This document shows, one piece after another, positions 20,612-30,550 of a stretch of DNA of 64,000 nucleotides (its first letter is position 1; each line of letters opens with the position of its first letter). The DNA lies in assembly GCA_000697665.1 (NCBI GenBank), contig KL197775.1, positions 41,486-105,485 on the forward strand, written 5' to 3'. Made by a program: the position numbers and the translations under genes. Below the pieces are notes generated by a model. The model searched no databases and was not told where the DNA came from. It saw only the letters and a program-made list of their open reading frames with translations. This stretch comes from Jaapia argillacea MUCL 33604. Lineage: Eukaryota; Basidiomycota; Agaricomycetes; Jaapiales; Jaapiaceae.

Positions 20612-22291
20612 ATGTCTCGGGCGCAGGACAGAGTCTTTGGAATAGCTGAAGTTTGTCGCGAGATATGCTGGCACATCCACGCAGCTGGAAGGCATGATAT
20701 AACGATGGTCGCTCGATGTTCTCGCCTTCTGATGGAGCCTGCACTCGACGTCCTTTGGAACGAAATGCTGGATGTGGAGCCTCTACTCAAGCTTATCCCA
20801 GCGCTGGAGAAGATTGAAGCGTGGGATGTTGGAGATGCGGAATATGAATATGACTACGTGAGTCACCTACCTGTCTATCCTTTTGCACGACTTCTCACTG
20901 ACTGGGTGGCATAGAAATTTCTTTACCCTCCTCAAACCAACGACTGGAGTCGATTTGACTTCTACGGTCGTCGTGTCCGAACCTTGCAATATGTCCACGA
21001 GGGCGAGATCGATTGCACAGTTTTTCATTGCTTGGGTCGTTACAGGCTCACTCCGATGCTCCCAGCGTTACGAACCCTATACTGGTATCATTACCTCCCA
21101 GAGTTGGAGTTTGGTCCCGAGTTCATTGCCGAGGTCTCCCCTTTCATCACACCTCTGTTACGACACATATCTATCGGGACGTCCCCAGGCGGACCCACTG
21201 ACCAGGAACCTCCTTCAGATCGTGAGGCGATGGTATCTTTCTTTCACATGCTTCCCTACCGAACTCCTTTGGTAGAGAAGATCGAAATATACGGAAACAT
21301 GCACGACATATCGTTCGCTTTCATCAGCAGATTCCAACAACTTCGTGTTGTGAATTTGTCTGGACTCCAGTTGAGGAAGCCCTACCACGAACGAGAGACA
21401 TTGACCGCCCTCTCCACCCTGCCACTCCTAGAGTCCGTCATCGCTCTTGATGTTTTCGGCGACAAATTAGTTGGCATCTCGCTTCGACCAGGATTTCCAT
21501 CCCTCACTCATCTATCGCTCGACCGTGCCAAACCATTGGGGGCCCTCATCTTGTTAAAGATGATCTCTTCCCGAGCATTAAAGACACTGTCAATCTCTCG
21601 GATGGATAGGGGATCATCAGAGGACGTCATTTCATGTGTTGCCTATCTCTCCAATTTCTCGTCTACACTGGAAGATATATGCTTTCACTCCCAGTACGAG
21701 CATTCCTCACTGGATGTTGGGATGCCAATTGTCGAGGCGTGCCTCCAACTCCCAAGGTTACGTACATTCCAATTATGCCCCATGAGACGACAAGAATGGC
21801 CGACGATTACTCAGAAGCAAGCTGAAGAGATGACCGAAGCATGGCCACGCATGCGCGATCTCTCCCTACCATGTCACATCACCCTTCATCCACTGAAGGC
21901 GCTTGCTTTACGACTGCATTCCCTCCGATCCCTCTCGTTTGGGACCTTGTTCGTTGGCGGAAACGTTGCAAGTGCCTGGATGGAAACTCCAATCTTGTCC
22001 CATGGCCTTCTCAAAGTGTCCATCGATCGCTACTCGCCCAACGATAAGCACTTACTCGTCGCCAGTATCTTGGATCGTCTCTTCCCTCGACTGCAAGTCG
22101 GGTCCTGTGCTGGGGATCAAGTAATTGAGGCCATATCAATCCTGCAAGCGGCGAGAGCGGACCAGGAGTGGAGAGTTCAACCAACACCTAGGTTCGCTGC
22201 GTTGCATTTGTTGTCTTCTCCGTTGACCATACTATTGGACGTACTCAAACTCTCGTCGCTTGTTAGGTCCAACGCCGGGAACGGGACATGA
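20612..22291 (+). CDS. F-box/LRR-like protein, 540 aa
   Basis: Two exons: 20612-20857 and 20915-22291 (donor GTGAGT, acceptor ATAG, phase 0). Exon 1 encodes the F-box-like segment (FGIAEVCREICWHI, VARCSRLLMEPALDVLWNEM). Exon 2 opens with KFLYPPQTNDWSRFDFYGRR, then leucine-rich repeats (LRVVNLSGLQLRKPYHE, FPSLTHLSLDRAKPL, LKTLSISRMDRGSSE, LHSLRSLSFGTLF) and a C-terminal ILDRLFPRLQVG motif shared by its paralogues. Likely SCF adaptor. Its closest relative in the window is at 27429-29009. Both have a minus-strand relative placed tail-to-tail downstream. Confidence 0.85.
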
Positions 22292-22757
22292 CTCTCCTGA
22301 AAAGCCACGAAGTTCCACCTTAGCTGCTGCTCGTCTCGCGAAAGCCAGCGAAATCAGCGACTTCACAACAGGATGCGGAGCTTTCCCCCCAATATATATC
22401 TTGCCACAATTTGCGAACCAAAGGACTTGCTGACAAGTAGCGGAGAAATTGTGCATTCGACTACCGCCACTTTGTAAATGATTGAAGCAGTTACAAGGGA
22501 GGGTGGAATTGGTGTGACCAGACTAACCACTCCAAGTTAGTGTCCACGATTCTTTGACGATGCCACAGATCATTCATTTGGACTCCATGTTACGGATGTG
22601 ATGAACGAACACTAGGAGATTACGGCCATTTAAAACTCGTTCCTGGAAGTGGGCAGGAGTAATGAGGCTGCTTCCGAAGAAACGTCGGTGGATGGTCCGG
22701 TCCAGGAATGGCATAAAGAGACGATATCTGTGCACAGAAGCATAAGTCGAGCTCATG
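22292..22757. other. Convergent intergenic region
   Basis: Between the tail-to-tail F-box gene and F-box pseudogene. 3' flanks only; no coding signal seen. Confidence 0.4.
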
Positions 22758-24415
22758 CTAAGTGAAGCGCGAAAACGTACTCTGATGACGGTCTCGACAC
22801 ATTTGTTCTTTTCGGACATCTTTGAGCTCCAACAGGAGGGCTTTGACGTCACCGGGAAGATCGTCGTCCGGAGTCACGTCGGGAAAGAGACGGTCTAGGA
22901 TGCGAGCCAGTCGTAGAGGACTGTACTGTCCTAGGATGTAGCAAGCCTCGGGTTTCTTCAGACCATGCGGAAGGACCGGAATTTCGGCCATGATTTCTTC
23001 AAGAGCGCCAGCGGGTGCCCACGTAAGAATGCACTGCATCCCAATGTGACTCACTGTGGGGAAATGAATAGCAAAAGTGGCGAGGGACCGCACGGTGAAG
23101 CCAAAGAGTTGAGAATCGAAGGAGAGGTAACGCAACTTCTGCCAGGCAGCTCCCATTCTTTGGGAATCCTTACAAGTGAATGGGATTGGGACCCTAGCGA
23201 GGCGTAGAGCGCCGTCAAGATTGACGCTGAGGGACTCCAAATGCTGCAAGGCGAGCAACGGCTCGATAAGCGACATGGGAACCACTGTACCGACCACATC
23301 CACAAGAATCGCTGTGAGAAGCTGGGAGCTAGACCAATACAATTCGCAGAGGGAAGGGGCGAACTTCGAAAGAAGCTCCATGCCCACACGATATTCTCGC
23401 CAGATTCCAAGGACATCTTCGAGGTGCAACCACCCAAGCGATGTGCTTGTGACAAGTTCCAGGATTCGGTGGGCGCCTGTGGCAGAACCTCCCTCAACGC
23501 CTAGTTCTCGAAGCACGGAGAATCCGGGAGCACGGGGTGCAGAACCGATGTCGCGTCCGTGGACATTCCAAAGCGATAGGAAGGTGAGTTTCTCCAAGGA
23601 CGAAAGGATCTCTAGTGTCGTCGCATCGACGGCGCCAACCTCTTGACGCGAGAAATCTAGGCAGAATTCCTGTATATGCTGGAAGAAAGGAGAGAGAGAG
23701 AGATAAGGCATGATGCCACGCAAAGTTAGGAATCAGAGATCAGGGCAGTTAAAGATAGGTGGGAGAAGAAGGCTTCAAGCTTTTCATCTCTTCCTGGAGG
23801 CGAGTCACCTTCCCAAGTGGTGACGCCAAGCCCGAAATGGCGAGTGCGGGTGTGATGAAGGATAAGACTTCACTGACGAAGTCACCAGTGAGATGCCTGT
23901 CGGAGCGGATGTGGTTGGAGAAGTAGTGGATCCAGCAGACCGTATGCAGAAATGGCAGTAACGGGTCAGCCCTGTACTGAGATAATTGAGCGAACACTTG
24001 GCAATCGACCTCCTCGTCGTGTGAATGCTTGAGGTGCTTCGCACGTCGAGCGTAGTAATCGAACCGCGCCCAGTCAGAATCGACGATAGGACGCGATAAT
24101 GTCTAGGACAACGAGTTCGGTGAAAATGATAGGAAATCGACTAAATTGCGACTCACGTAGAATCGCACTGAAGTTTCTTCCACCAATCTGACCTCCTTCG
24201 TCAACTTATGCTGGAATCAAGTCAAGTAATGGATCTATATCCCAAACGTAGCTCCACAAGGCGTTAAAACCAGGCTCAGATGCGAGTCGAGTCGAGCGAG
24301 CAAAAGCAGCAACATTGCCAGACCGGGATGTCGTTGTCTTTAATGCAGGAAATATTTCTCTGCATATTTCGCTGATTGACAGGACTCTCTGGGTGGCACC
24401 TGAGGACAGGGCCAT
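22758..24415 (-). pseudogene. Decayed F-box/LRR gene
   Basis: The 5' exon reads ATQRVLSISEICREIF, then FARSTRLASEPGFNALW, and LLDLIPA. A TAA then interrupts it, and KLTKEVRLVEETSVRFY before the GTGAGT donor is in another frame. The second exon begins LSRPIVDSDWARFDYYARR and runs to a stop at 23749. Near 23730, in-frame context NCPDL-stop-FLTLRGI suggests a CGA-to-TGA change. The rest of the repeat domain is open from 23723 to 22758 (LTFLSLWNVHGRD, LRYLSFDSQLFGF, ILDRLFPDVTP). With at least one stop and two frame changes this is best read as a pseudogene. An unusual intron pattern is the alternative. Confidence 0.65.
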
Positions 24416-25117
24416 TGAACGACCAGGATTTAGTTGGGCGATAACAAAACATTCTTTCAGTCAAGGCTTCAAGGTGTTACTAACGCGTAACATGGCTGTC
24501 ACGAAGCTTTACTACACATTAGTATTCCTCATTTCATACAGACTCCGCCTATACAGCTGCTATAGTAGTGGGGTCGATTTTCGCAGCCGAACGATGGCAA
24601 CAGGGTGGCAGAATCTTAATGAAAGTTTGCCACGATGTCCTCATACCGCTGTCGGGAGTCACTCAACATTCTGTGCGCGTACGTACTCTTATCTGATTAA
24701 TGAAGGACAGATAGATAGATAGATACACGGCGTGGTCCCGTTGAGGTTTGATCGAGGTTTGATCGAGCAATCTAACCCTTCGTTGCTACTTATCGCAGTC
24801 GTCCAGCAGAGGAACCGTCGCCGCCTGATTCTTCGTCCAAGTATACCAGTGCCGCCAACCGTAGGGGTATGCAAAGCTGAGCATGCATTGGTGGGACGGC
24901 CAATTTGTGTAACCTTGCAGAAATTAAATAATAAAGGCAATTTCTCGCGCGCCGTGCTCCTGGCAATGGATGACTCCAAAGTGACAGAACGTTAACGCCG
25001 GTTAAAATTCTTCTCAATGGCTGTGTCAGCGCGTAGGATTATAAAATTGTAGTTGGTCTCTTGGCCATAGGCACCCTCCCCGCGCGTTGTTTCCTTCCCC
25101 TCACAGTCCAAGCCGAA
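24416..25117. other. Intergenic region with short repeats
   Basis: Upstream of the F-box pseudogene and of the secreted-protein gene. It contains an (AGAT)n microsatellite at about 24710-24723 and a direct repeat GAGGTTTGATC at about 24744-24766. No gene was recognised. Confidence 0.4.
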
Positions 25118-25702
25118 ATGATGTACCGGGTTGCGTTCATCCTCCTAGCTTCTGTGCTATCCGTCTTTGCAGCCGTCGCTCCAAGGACACCATCAGGCAT
25201 CGCCTCGTGAGTTCACCATTCCTCATATCTTTTCCACCCAATCGTTGTCCGAAGCCCCTAATCGCGCCTCCATTCAGCTGCTATTCTTGCCCAGGAACAG
25301 ATGGGCTTGGCTTTGGAGTGGGACAACATACCAATGATGGTACAACACTCTTTTGTTCGTATCCAGCGGTTCCCGGCGAGGACCCTAATGACTTCTTCTG
25401 CGATTATTCTGCTGTACGTTGACCTTCGTCTCGCTTCCCCGTCATCGCGTGGTCTCATTACCGCCTTGTTTCCTTCATAGACCGACGGCCACCTGACACA
25501 AGACAACGACGCAGGTCTTTGCCCGGGTAGCGCAACCAGCTCGGCTTGTTCCCCCTCAAAGAAGCGAGCGATGTTGAAGAAGGCTTTCGAGCAGAGGGCT
25601 GCTCAACCTGCTCCTTCCTACCCGGAGATGATGACACCGAAGATGGCCTTCGCGAAGAAGGGTTCGGCGGTGGCGTCGAAACTTGGTAAAAAGCAGGCTT
25701 GA
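25118..25702 (+). CDS. Small secreted cysteine-containing protein, 148 aa
   Basis: Exons 25118-25206, 25278-25413 and 25481-25702 join in phase. The N-terminus is a signal peptide (MMYRVAFILLASVLSVFAAV). The mature part shows a motif series I know from a widespread, uncharacterised Agaricomycete secreted family: CYSCPGTDGLGFGVG, LFCSYPAVPGEDPNDFFCDY, then LTQDNDAGLCPGS. The C-terminus is basic and Ala-rich (KKAFEQRAAQPAP). The six or so cysteines suggest disulfides. The role is unknown; small secreted proteins of this kind are often expressed in mycelium or during host contact. A second ATG at 25121 could equally be the start. Confidence 0.85.
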
Positions 25703-27428
25703 GCGTCACATCTTGGGAGGTTGTGATTCCTGTAATACACGGTCGAACGATCCGGTGACAATTTCTGTTACCTTGCAGTCCTTTTCTCTTACGGTCTTTT
25801 CCTCGGCGATTGGTCTTCACCTGGACACTTCGAATACAGTCTTGCATCTACGTGTCGGACTTCCTCATACCCACCCAGAGACCCTCTTCATGCACTTCCT
25901 ATCTTTTCCGTTCCTTTGTGTCCTGGGCTTAGATCTGCATTAATCAAGTACTTTCATTCCCATTTGTCTCGACCTTACTGGTGGAGAGGGAGTGAATCGT
26001 CCATATTGCTAGTTGAAACATGACCGGTTGAACATCAGAAATGGTTGGCACGATGTAATCTCTTTGCTGGTTCAGATAAGATCGGCGGCTCGGGTACCCG
26101 CACCATGGAAGAGGGACACGGTGGTGGTGACCCTGTCGCTCTCCGTCCATACGCATCGGTCCGAACGATTTAGAATCACCGCCTTCGATGTGTATTCGTC
26201 GAGTGGACAGAGCCATGTGAGGGAGATCGGATCCGATAGAATGTCGGAATGAACACAACTGACTCTTTGGTTCGGACCCGGTAAACATCAGGTACTATCT
26301 GAACCTTTCGAATCGCCGTGACAGCGTTGGCGTAACGTCCTTAAGAAGCGCTTGAGAACAAAGGCCCTGCGGACCATCCACGCTGTCCATGGTCATAAAT
26401 AGGGGCATCTAGGTGGAGGGGAGAGATAAATCTGTGAAATTAGGGGAGTGAAATGTCCGAAGTTATGAAGACTTCACGGTGAGAAAGACTCGTCCTATGC
26501 AGATACGAGTGGTAATTTGAAATGGTCGGAGGCAATGAATAATGTGGGAGGGTCGTCATGCAAAGTGCACTGCAAAGAGACCCTTCAACAGCTCCATTAG
26601 ACACAGCGGAAGTTGGATATCATGGGGTTGTAGAAGGACGCAACAGATGCGAGGGTGATAGGGAGGATTCAAAACCCTAACCAGTGTGAACACTCACAGA
26701 TGCAAAGCCTGAAGTGATGCTTACGGCCCCAGGACTAGCGTATGTCGAGTCCTCGATTCAAAATATTATTCTCGAGACTATGGGGTGAGTCGAAGGCGAA
26801 TTGGAGGAAGGCTTTGGACACGACACGCTTCGCTGCTGCCCAGTTAGTAGGAAGTACGAAGAAACCCTTCTCATCCAAATGGTGGGGAATTGGGAGATGT
26901 ACGTAGGCCGAGGTCGTCCCAATAACTTGGTTTCAATTGGGTGAGCCGTCGAGCACAAATGGGAGTTCAATGCAGAAGTCCGACCCACAGGAATAGTGTT
27001 CGGAGCAAACTGATTTGGGAGCAATCGAGCAATTCTCGATTGCTTCCAGCTCAAATCCTCTCTCCCTGCTGCAAGCAAATGGCTCCCAACTCTGCCCAGT
27101 TCCCTTCATTGAGTACGTAGAAGTCCAACATAGACTACGTGACGCTCACATGGACCTCAGAACCACCCCTCCCCATTTGGAAATTTGATGTAGGTCCCAA
27201 CAATTGTCAACGACGACGACACTCTGCTTCCACACAAACCGGCAGTTCTTCAACGGGACCACGCCGTGTATCTATCTATCTATCTCTCAGCCTGAGCGCC
27301 ACACAGACCTTGAGGAATCTGTTCCTTCCTTTTAGGGCAATTTCGCAAATTTCTACGTCCTTTTTACGTACCTCTGTGACGCGCTGGCTCCCTTCTTTTC
27401 ATCGCCACATCAGCATATCTCAGGAGAG
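25703..27428. other. Long intergenic region (1.7 kb)
   Basis: No gene recognised on either strand; open frames are short and without motifs. A (TCTA)n microsatellite lies at about 27269-27285. The last ~200 nt are the promoter of the F-box gene at 27429 and include GTTCCTTCCTTTT, also present upstream of the paralogue at 20612. Confidence 0.4.
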
Positions 27429-29009
27429 ATGACTCGCGCCCAGGATAGCGTATTTGGCATCGCTGAAGTCTGTCGTGAGGTATGCCGCCACATTCACACA
27501 AGTGGAAAGCGAGGTGATCTGGCCAGGATTGCCCGTTGCTCTCGCCTCCTGATGGAGCCTGCCCTTGATGTCCTTTGGGAGGAGATTCTGGACATGGAGC
27601 ATCTTCTCAAACTCATTCCCGCGCTGGAAATGACAACGGAGACTCAGGACGATAGAGAGACGACTGTTTACGTGGGTCCACTTAGGAACCTCTCGGTTTG
27701 CACCGACATCACTAACTTGGTGGCTCAGAGATTTCTTTACCCTCCCCAAAGCAACGACTGGAGTCGCTTTGACTTCTACGGTCGTCGTGTCCGAACCCTA
27801 CGATATCTCCACTACCGCGACATTGACTGCTCTGTATTTCGCCGCTTGGGTCGCTACCGACTCACTCCCATGCTCCCCGCATTACGAACCCTCCATTGGC
27901 ATCATGAGCATCCAGGCCTGATGTTTGGTCCCGAATTCATCTCCGAGGTCTCCCCTTTCATCTCCTCCTCTTTGCGACATATATCAATCGGGACCTTCTG
28001 GGAACATCCCATTGACTACCAACCCCCCTCTGATCACGAGGCGCTGGAATCCTTTTTGCATATGCTTCCCTACCGAGCTCCTTCGGTAGAGGCTTTTGAA
28101 ATATATGGACACATGCAAGTCACTTCTTTCGCTTTCATCAGCAGATTCCAGCGACTTCGCGTTGTGAATCTGAATGGAATCGTAATGATGAAGCCCTTCC
28201 CCGAACGAGACACCTTGACTGCCTTCTCGACCCTCCCACTCCTAGAATCCATCATCGGTCTTGATGTATTGGGCGACAAATTGGTTGGCATTTCGCTTCA
28301 ACCGGGATTCCCATCGCTCACTCATCTATCCCTCGACCATGTCAAACCATTGGGGGTCCTCATCTTGCTGAAGATGATCTCTTCTCGAGCTTTGACGTCA
28401 CTCTCAATCTCTCACATGAACAGAGGATCATCGGAGGAAGTCCTTTCATGCGTTGCATATCTCTCCAAATTCTCATCGACTCTGGAAGAAGTTCGTTTCG
28501 CAACACAATTCGAGCATTCTGCGCTCGACGTTGGGATACCAATTGTCGAAGCATGCTATCAGCTTCCAAAGCTACAAGTGCTTCGAATATCCTCCACCAG
28601 GACACAAGAATGGCAGATGATCACTCCGACCCAAGCTGAAAGGATGACTCAAGCGTGGCCATCCATGCGCGATCTCTCCCTGTCGTGCCACCTCTCGTTC
28701 CATTCATTGAAGATGTTTGCCTTGCAATGGCATTCGCTTCGTTCCCTCTCGTTTGGCACCTTATTCGCGGATGGAAGCCTTAGGGAGGCTAGAAGCGGAA
28801 CTCCAATTTTGTCCCATCGCCTTGCTTCACTTTCGATCCAACATTACTCACCCAACGATGACCACTTTCTCATCGCGAGTATGTTAGACCGCCTCTTCCC
28901 TCGGTTTCAAGTCGGGTACTTGGCCGTTGGTGAAGTCATGCAGGCCATAAAAGTGCTGCAAGAAGCCAGAGCTGACCAAGAGAAGAGAGTTCTCGCGTCC
29001 CTCCCGTAG
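27429..29009 (+). CDS. F-box/LRR-like protein, 507 aa
   Basis: Two exons: 27429-27671 and 27729-29009 (donor GTGGGT, acceptor CTCAG, phase 0). The 57-nt intron has no stop and stays in frame, so unspliced transcripts would encode a 19-residue longer protein. Exon 1 encodes FGIAEVCREVCRHIHTSG and ARCSRLLMEPALDVLWEEI (F-box-like). Exon 2 begins RFLYPPQSNDWSRFDFYGRR and continues with leucine-rich repeats (LRVVNLNGIVMMKPFPE, FPSLTHLSLDHVKPLGV) to ASMLDRLFPRFQVGYLA. It is the nearest paralogue of 20612-22291. It is about 30 residues shorter at the C-terminus because of an earlier stop. Likely SCF adaptor. Confidence 0.85.
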   Translation: MTRAQDSVFGIAEVCREVCRHIHTSGKRGDLARIARCSRLLMEPALDVLWEEILDMEHLLKLIPALEMTTETQDDRETTVYVGPLRNLSVCTDITNLVAQRFLYPPQSNDWSRFDFYGRRVRTLRYLHYRDIDCSVFRRLGRYRLTPMLPALRTLHWHHEHPGLMFGPEFISEVSPFISSSLRHISIGTFWEHPIDYQPPSDHEALESFLHMLPYRAPSVEAFEIYGHMQVTSFAFISRFQRLRVVNLNGIVMMKPFPERDTLTAFSTLPLLESIIGLDVLGDKLVGISLQPGFPSLTHLSLDHVKPLGVLILLKMISSRALTSLSISHMNRGSSEEVLSCVAYLSKFSSTLEEVRFATQFEHSALDVGIPIVEACYQLPKLQVLRISSTRTQEWQMITPTQAERMTQAWPSMRDLSLSCHLSFHSLKMFALQWHSLRSLSFGTLFADGSLREARSGTPILSHRLASLSIQHYSPNDDHFLIASMLDRLFPRFQVGYLAVGEVMQAIKVLQEARADQEKRVLASLP

Positions 29010-29225
29010 GTTGGATTAATTCGTTTCATGCTCCCGGACTCCGTTAACCTTGCTGCTAGACCTGGCTTGTCAAGATCTCTTGCTTCTTGATGTGTTGGGA
29101 CCGCTATGGACGTACAGACCTGGTGGGGAGACTATCTGGTCGCAGGCTACCGCGAGCAAACGCAACTTACCTCCCCATGTTATATTCCAATTTTAGTAGA
29201 CACACAGCCTTCACCAACGTGATAC

Positions 29226-29930
29226 TCAGCCGATACAGATGGCCAGTCGCACCTTGGTGCCACCAAGTTCGAAAATGCGGAGTGGGGGCGTAAGGTGGGT
29301 TAGATTTCGCCAGTCAATCTTTGGTGATATGGTTGAACCAGTCGTAGGCCCAGCAGGTGGTATGCAGCAAGGGCACCAAAGGATCGGTTCTGTATTGAGA
29401 TATTTGGGTAAACACTGCGTAATTGGCTCTCTCGTCATTCGAATATTCGACGTATTTTATGTGCCGAACGTAATCATCCAAACGGGCAGTCACCATTTAC
29501 GATGGGACGCGACAATTTCCAGGATAACGCGTGAGATGAAAATGAGAAGAACTTGACTGCACTGCGACTCACATAGAATCGGACTGAAATTCCTTGCACC
29601 AATTTGACATCCTCCGCCCATGTAGATTCAAGGCAAGTACTGAATCGATCTATATCCCAAACAGAGTCTACAAACCGTCGAAGCCCAGCTCGGATGCAAC
29701 TCGAGTTGAGCGAACAAAAGTGGCAGCAACGGACCAACGGTGACGTCGCAACGCCCAGGTGTGGTTCTTCTTGATACAAGGCGTGTATCTCGGAATATCT
29801 CTCCATTCGATAAGTCCCTCTTGGGAAGTATTCAAGAAGTGAAGCAGGATTATGTCGACGGCGGTGCCATGGCGGAGAGGGATGAAATCCAAAATTAGCG
29901 TGACCGATGGATGTGACAGACCGCGACTCG
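29226..29930 (-). pseudogene. Truncated F-box/LRR relic
   Basis: Minus-strand remnants line up with the pseudogene at 22758-24415. These are VAATFVRSTRVASELGF (exon 1), WAEDVKLVQGISVRFY before a GTGAGT donor near 29573, LSRPIVNGD after the intron, then YAVFTQISQYRTDPLVPLLH and LTHLTPPLRIFELGG. The acceptor AG is mutated (CTGG where the paralogue has CTAG). A frame change follows GDC, and the gene ends near 29226 with the whole repeat domain missing. It lies tail-to-tail with 27429-29009. Confidence 0.7.
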
Positions 29931-30550
29931 GACAAGTATTCGCTATGTTTTTCTCCGGCGGACGACTCCCGAATCAATTTGCCCCAGGATCTGAACGACT
30001 CCTTTCTATTCCATCACTTCTGAAGTCTGAGTATCCTCAGCAAGCTTAAGTTCGTTTCCAATCGAAAGAAGGCCAATTTTCTGACTCTTCCCATGGCCAG
30101 TGGCAATCTACCTTCAGAACTTAGAAGGGTTTCTCAGTGGCAGTGAAAGATCGCTGGCCATAATCGTGTCGCTCAAAATCTAGAATGCCTTCGATCCTAC
30201 TCGTCGAGCCTCCCAGTTTTTTGCCACCCCCAATGGTTTCGGCCAGAGCCAAGTTAGCCGGTTCTGCTTTTAGATGAGTCCTTCGAGTTGAATATCGCTT
30301 GGATACTCCCACTGTGACGCATTAGGTCTCATAGCTGATGATGTAGGGTGGTGTATCTTCACATCTTCTATCCCTCTAATATATCCTCCCCAGACCGTGA
30401 CTTGGTATCACTTGTGTTTAACACGGGGCTGGACTTCGATGCGGCTCGCTCGGTTCTTTCTCCAACCCTGTCAGCCAACCCGCATAAAAATGGTCAGCCA
30501 GCGTCCCTGTACCGTCACATCTACCATCTCTCGCAATTCTCCCGTTAGGA
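29931..30550. other. Intergenic region
   Basis: No gene recognised. Upstream of the membrane-protein gene at 30551. Confidence 0.4.

Larger units (their letters stand above)
20612..24415. repeat. Duplicated convergent F-box pair, unit 1
   Basis: Unit 1 is the plus-strand F-box/LRR gene at 20612-22291 facing the minus-strand relative at 22758-24415. The same arrangement of the same two subfamilies recurs at 27429-29930. The plus-strand members are clearly homologous along their length, and the minus-strand members share exon-junction sequence (SRPIV...D) and the following segment (QLSQYRADPLLPFLHT against QISQYRTDPLVPLLHT). Confidence 0.75.
27429..29930. repeat. Duplicated convergent F-box pair, unit 2
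   Basis: Second copy of the tail-to-tail arrangement at 20612-24415: intact plus-strand F-box/LRR gene facing a decayed minus-strand relative. The minus-strand member here has additionally lost its 3' two-thirds. Confidence 0.7.

Noticed and set aside
25944-27078. Minus-strand frames at 25944-26288 and 26758-27078
   Set aside because: No motif, no consistent splice partners and ordinary intergenic composition.
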